Below are positions 62,902-64,000 of a stretch of DNA of 64,000 nt, in pieces. How positions within the stretch are numbered: the stretch's first letter is position 1; every line of letters starts with the position of its first letter. The stretch covers positions 620,001 through 684,000 of the forward strand of contig CANNEK010000003.1 of the NCBI GenBank assembly GCA_947503625.1, written 5' to 3'. Origin of the DNA: an uncultured Kordiimonas sp. (GTDB taxonomy: Bacteria > Pseudomonadota > Alphaproteobacteria > Sphingomonadales > Kordiimonadaceae). The notes beneath the pieces were generated by a model. The model did not search any database, was not told the origin of the DNA, and saw nothing but the letters and a program-made list of their open reading frames with translations. The position numbers were made by a program, and so were the translations under genes.

Positions 62902-63981
62902 ATGGCTATGACGTTTGTAAACACAATAGACGGCAACGATGTATTTGATGGCTCCGGGAGCGATAGCTTCTTTCGGGGCGGTGCCGGAGATGACTTTCTG
63001 GTCGGCGGTGGCGGCGACGATTATCTCTCGGGTGGCAGAGGTGATGACTTTATCATCGGCGGCGGCTTTGAAGACGGCCCCATCGCGCACATAGACTGGT
63101 ACGGCGATCTGAATTTCTTTGCGCCTGTTATCCCCGATGATACGCGTTTTGATGGCAGCGATACGCTTCTGGGCGGTGCAGGCAACGATACAATTATCGG
63201 CGCAGGATGGAACGACGCAGCAGTTGACGACAACGGCTTTTTTGATTTCGGTGAGACCGAAGGCCCTCAGTTCGTAATCACTATTTTTCCCTCCGTGGCA
63301 CCCGAAAATATCATATGGGCAGGTTCCGGCAATGACCTTGCTGTGGGTGGCTTCTTTAATGACACCATCGGTGGCGGCTCCGGCAATGACGACATTTCAG
63401 GCCTGTCCGGTAACGACCTTCTTTTCGGTGCCGCCGGTGATGACACTGTTGATGGCGGAGACGGGCACGACGATATCTGGGCCGGTAGCGGCAATGACCA
63501 GGTATTCGGCGGCGACGGCGATGACTTGATCGGTGCGCGCGAAGGCAACGACGATGTGTTTGCCGGAGCCGGTAACGATACCGTTTATGGTGCAGCTGGC
63601 GCCGACAGTATCGCTGGCGCAGGCGGTGCAGATGCACTGTTCGGCGGGTCTGGCAATGATACCATTTGGGGTGACGCAGGCGACGATGACATTTTCGGCG
63701 GCACTGGCGACGACGCCTTGATCGGCGGTACCGGCGATGATTACTTCTATTTCGCGGACGGTGACGGCCATGACACAATCGACGACTTCGATATTTTCGA
63801 TGATACGCTGGTTCTGGAGTTTGTCGACGATATCGACAACCTGGGTGACCTGTTGTTTTACTCGTTCAATACCATTATCGACGGCCAGTTTGGTGTCCTG
63901 ATCGAAACGACTGCGAACGACAGCATTTTCCTTGCAGGACTATCTGAAAATGACCTGTCTGTTGCAGATGTCATCTACTAA
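62902..63981 (+). CDS. RTX hemolysin-type calcium-binding repeat protein
   Basis: The 359-residue acidic protein consists mostly of GGxGxDxUx nonapeptide repeats (GGAGDDFLV, GGGGDDYLS, GGSGNDTIW, GGTGDDALI). These bind calcium in a parallel beta-roll. No N-terminal signal is present; a C-terminal secretion signal is expected (SIFLAGLSENDLSVADVIY-like end), so export by type I secretion is likely. GAGGA precedes the ATG at 62902. No type I transporter is in the window. No enzymatic domain was seen; it may be a surface or matrix protein. Confidence 0.9.
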   Translation: MAMTFVNTIDGNDVFDGSGSDSFFRGGAGDDFLVGGGGDDYLSGGRGDDFIIGGGFEDGPIAHIDWYGDLNFFAPVIPDDTRFDGSDTLLGGAGNDTIIGAGWNDAAVDDNGFFDFGETEGPQFVITIFPSVAPENIIWAGSGNDLAVGGFFNDTIGGGSGNDDISGLSGNDLLFGAAGDDTVDGGDGHDDIWAGSGNDQVFGGDGDDLIGAREGNDDVFAGAGNDTVYGAAGADSIAGAGGADALFGGSGNDTIWGDAGDDDIFGGTGDDALIGGTGDDYFYFADGDGHDTIDDFDIFDDTLVLEFVDDIDNLGDLLFYSFNTIIDGQFGVLIETTANDSIFLAGLSENDLSVADVIY

Positions 63982-64000
63982 CCGAAACAGTTCGAAGTTT

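Noticed and set aside
62934-63780. GC-rich repetitive DNA in the RTX gene, which could suggest a tandem repeat or CRISPR-like array
   Set aside because: The repetition comes from the GGxGxDxUx nonapeptide codons; there are no identical repeats with unique spacers.

Overview
The window looks like part of the chromosome of a free-living, probably marine, Gram-negative alphaproteobacterium. The basis is indirect: two TonB-dependent receptors, Tat and lipoprotein signals, three TadG/TadE-type genes, an ECF42-like sigma factor beside a DGPF/YCII protein, many Lrp/AsnC, TetR and LuxR regulators, soluble multi-PAS chemotaxis receptors, and mostly GC-rich codons. No phage, transposase, CRISPR array or plasmid backbone was seen. 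The taxonomic call is inference.

Layout, left to right. 1-8.8 kb: a partial YcaQ/AlkX-type DNA glycosylase; a short-chain-dehydrogenase-like protein divergent from a TetR regulator across a perfect palindrome; a TonB receptor plus PepSY protein behind a Fur-like box; a cytochrome c/Vgb-propeller fusion coupled to a membrane protein; rsgA. 9-15.5 kb: an NCS1-type permease, HyuA-type hydantoinase and DUF917 operon with a divergent AsnC regulator; a membrane diguanylate cyclase; a solute-binding protein gene whose signal peptide is cut off by a likely one-base frameshift. 15.7-19.4 kb: three chemotaxis genes (bare signalling module, stand-alone PAS protein, triple-PAS receptor). 19.7-26.1 kb: a glyoxalase-fold protein, a LuxR solo, polyphosphate kinase 2, and a diaminopropionate ammonia-lyase plus M20 amidohydrolase pair with its own AsnC regulator.

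26.3-38 kb: a DUF2975/HTH pair, a second TonB receptor, tRNA-Val(GAC), a copper operon (small His/Met/Cys protein, TolC-type lipoprotein, multicopper oxidase), an orphan molybdopterin oxidoreductase subunit, N-formylglutamate amidohydrolase, an alginate-export-type porin, and an orphan leftward terminator that suggests a small RNA. 38-46 kb: a metallophosphoesterase/glycosyltransferase pair resembling PlcP-Agt lipid remodelling, a RimB-like/RimK/AstE-like module for ribosomal protein S6 tailing, another solute-binding protein, and typA/bipA.

46-64 kb: a fused nucleotidyltransferase-HEPN protein, an AT-rich beta-helix membrane protein and a second nucleotidyltransferase; arsH; a Tat-exported unknown; the ECF42/DGPF pair; a transmembrane chemoreceptor; two stress-type small membrane proteins; a DauA-like amino-acid dehydrogenase; hisN; a TetR regulator; a lysophospholipase-like hydrolase; a TadG/TadE/TadE cluster; and an RTX calcium-binding protein. 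Recurring themes are scavenging of amino-acid and hydantoin-type nitrogen, metal handling, motility control and phosphorus economy. The best candidates for something new are the small RNA at 37.6-37.75 kb and the nucleotidyltransferase/membrane-protein island at 46.3-49.8 kb.
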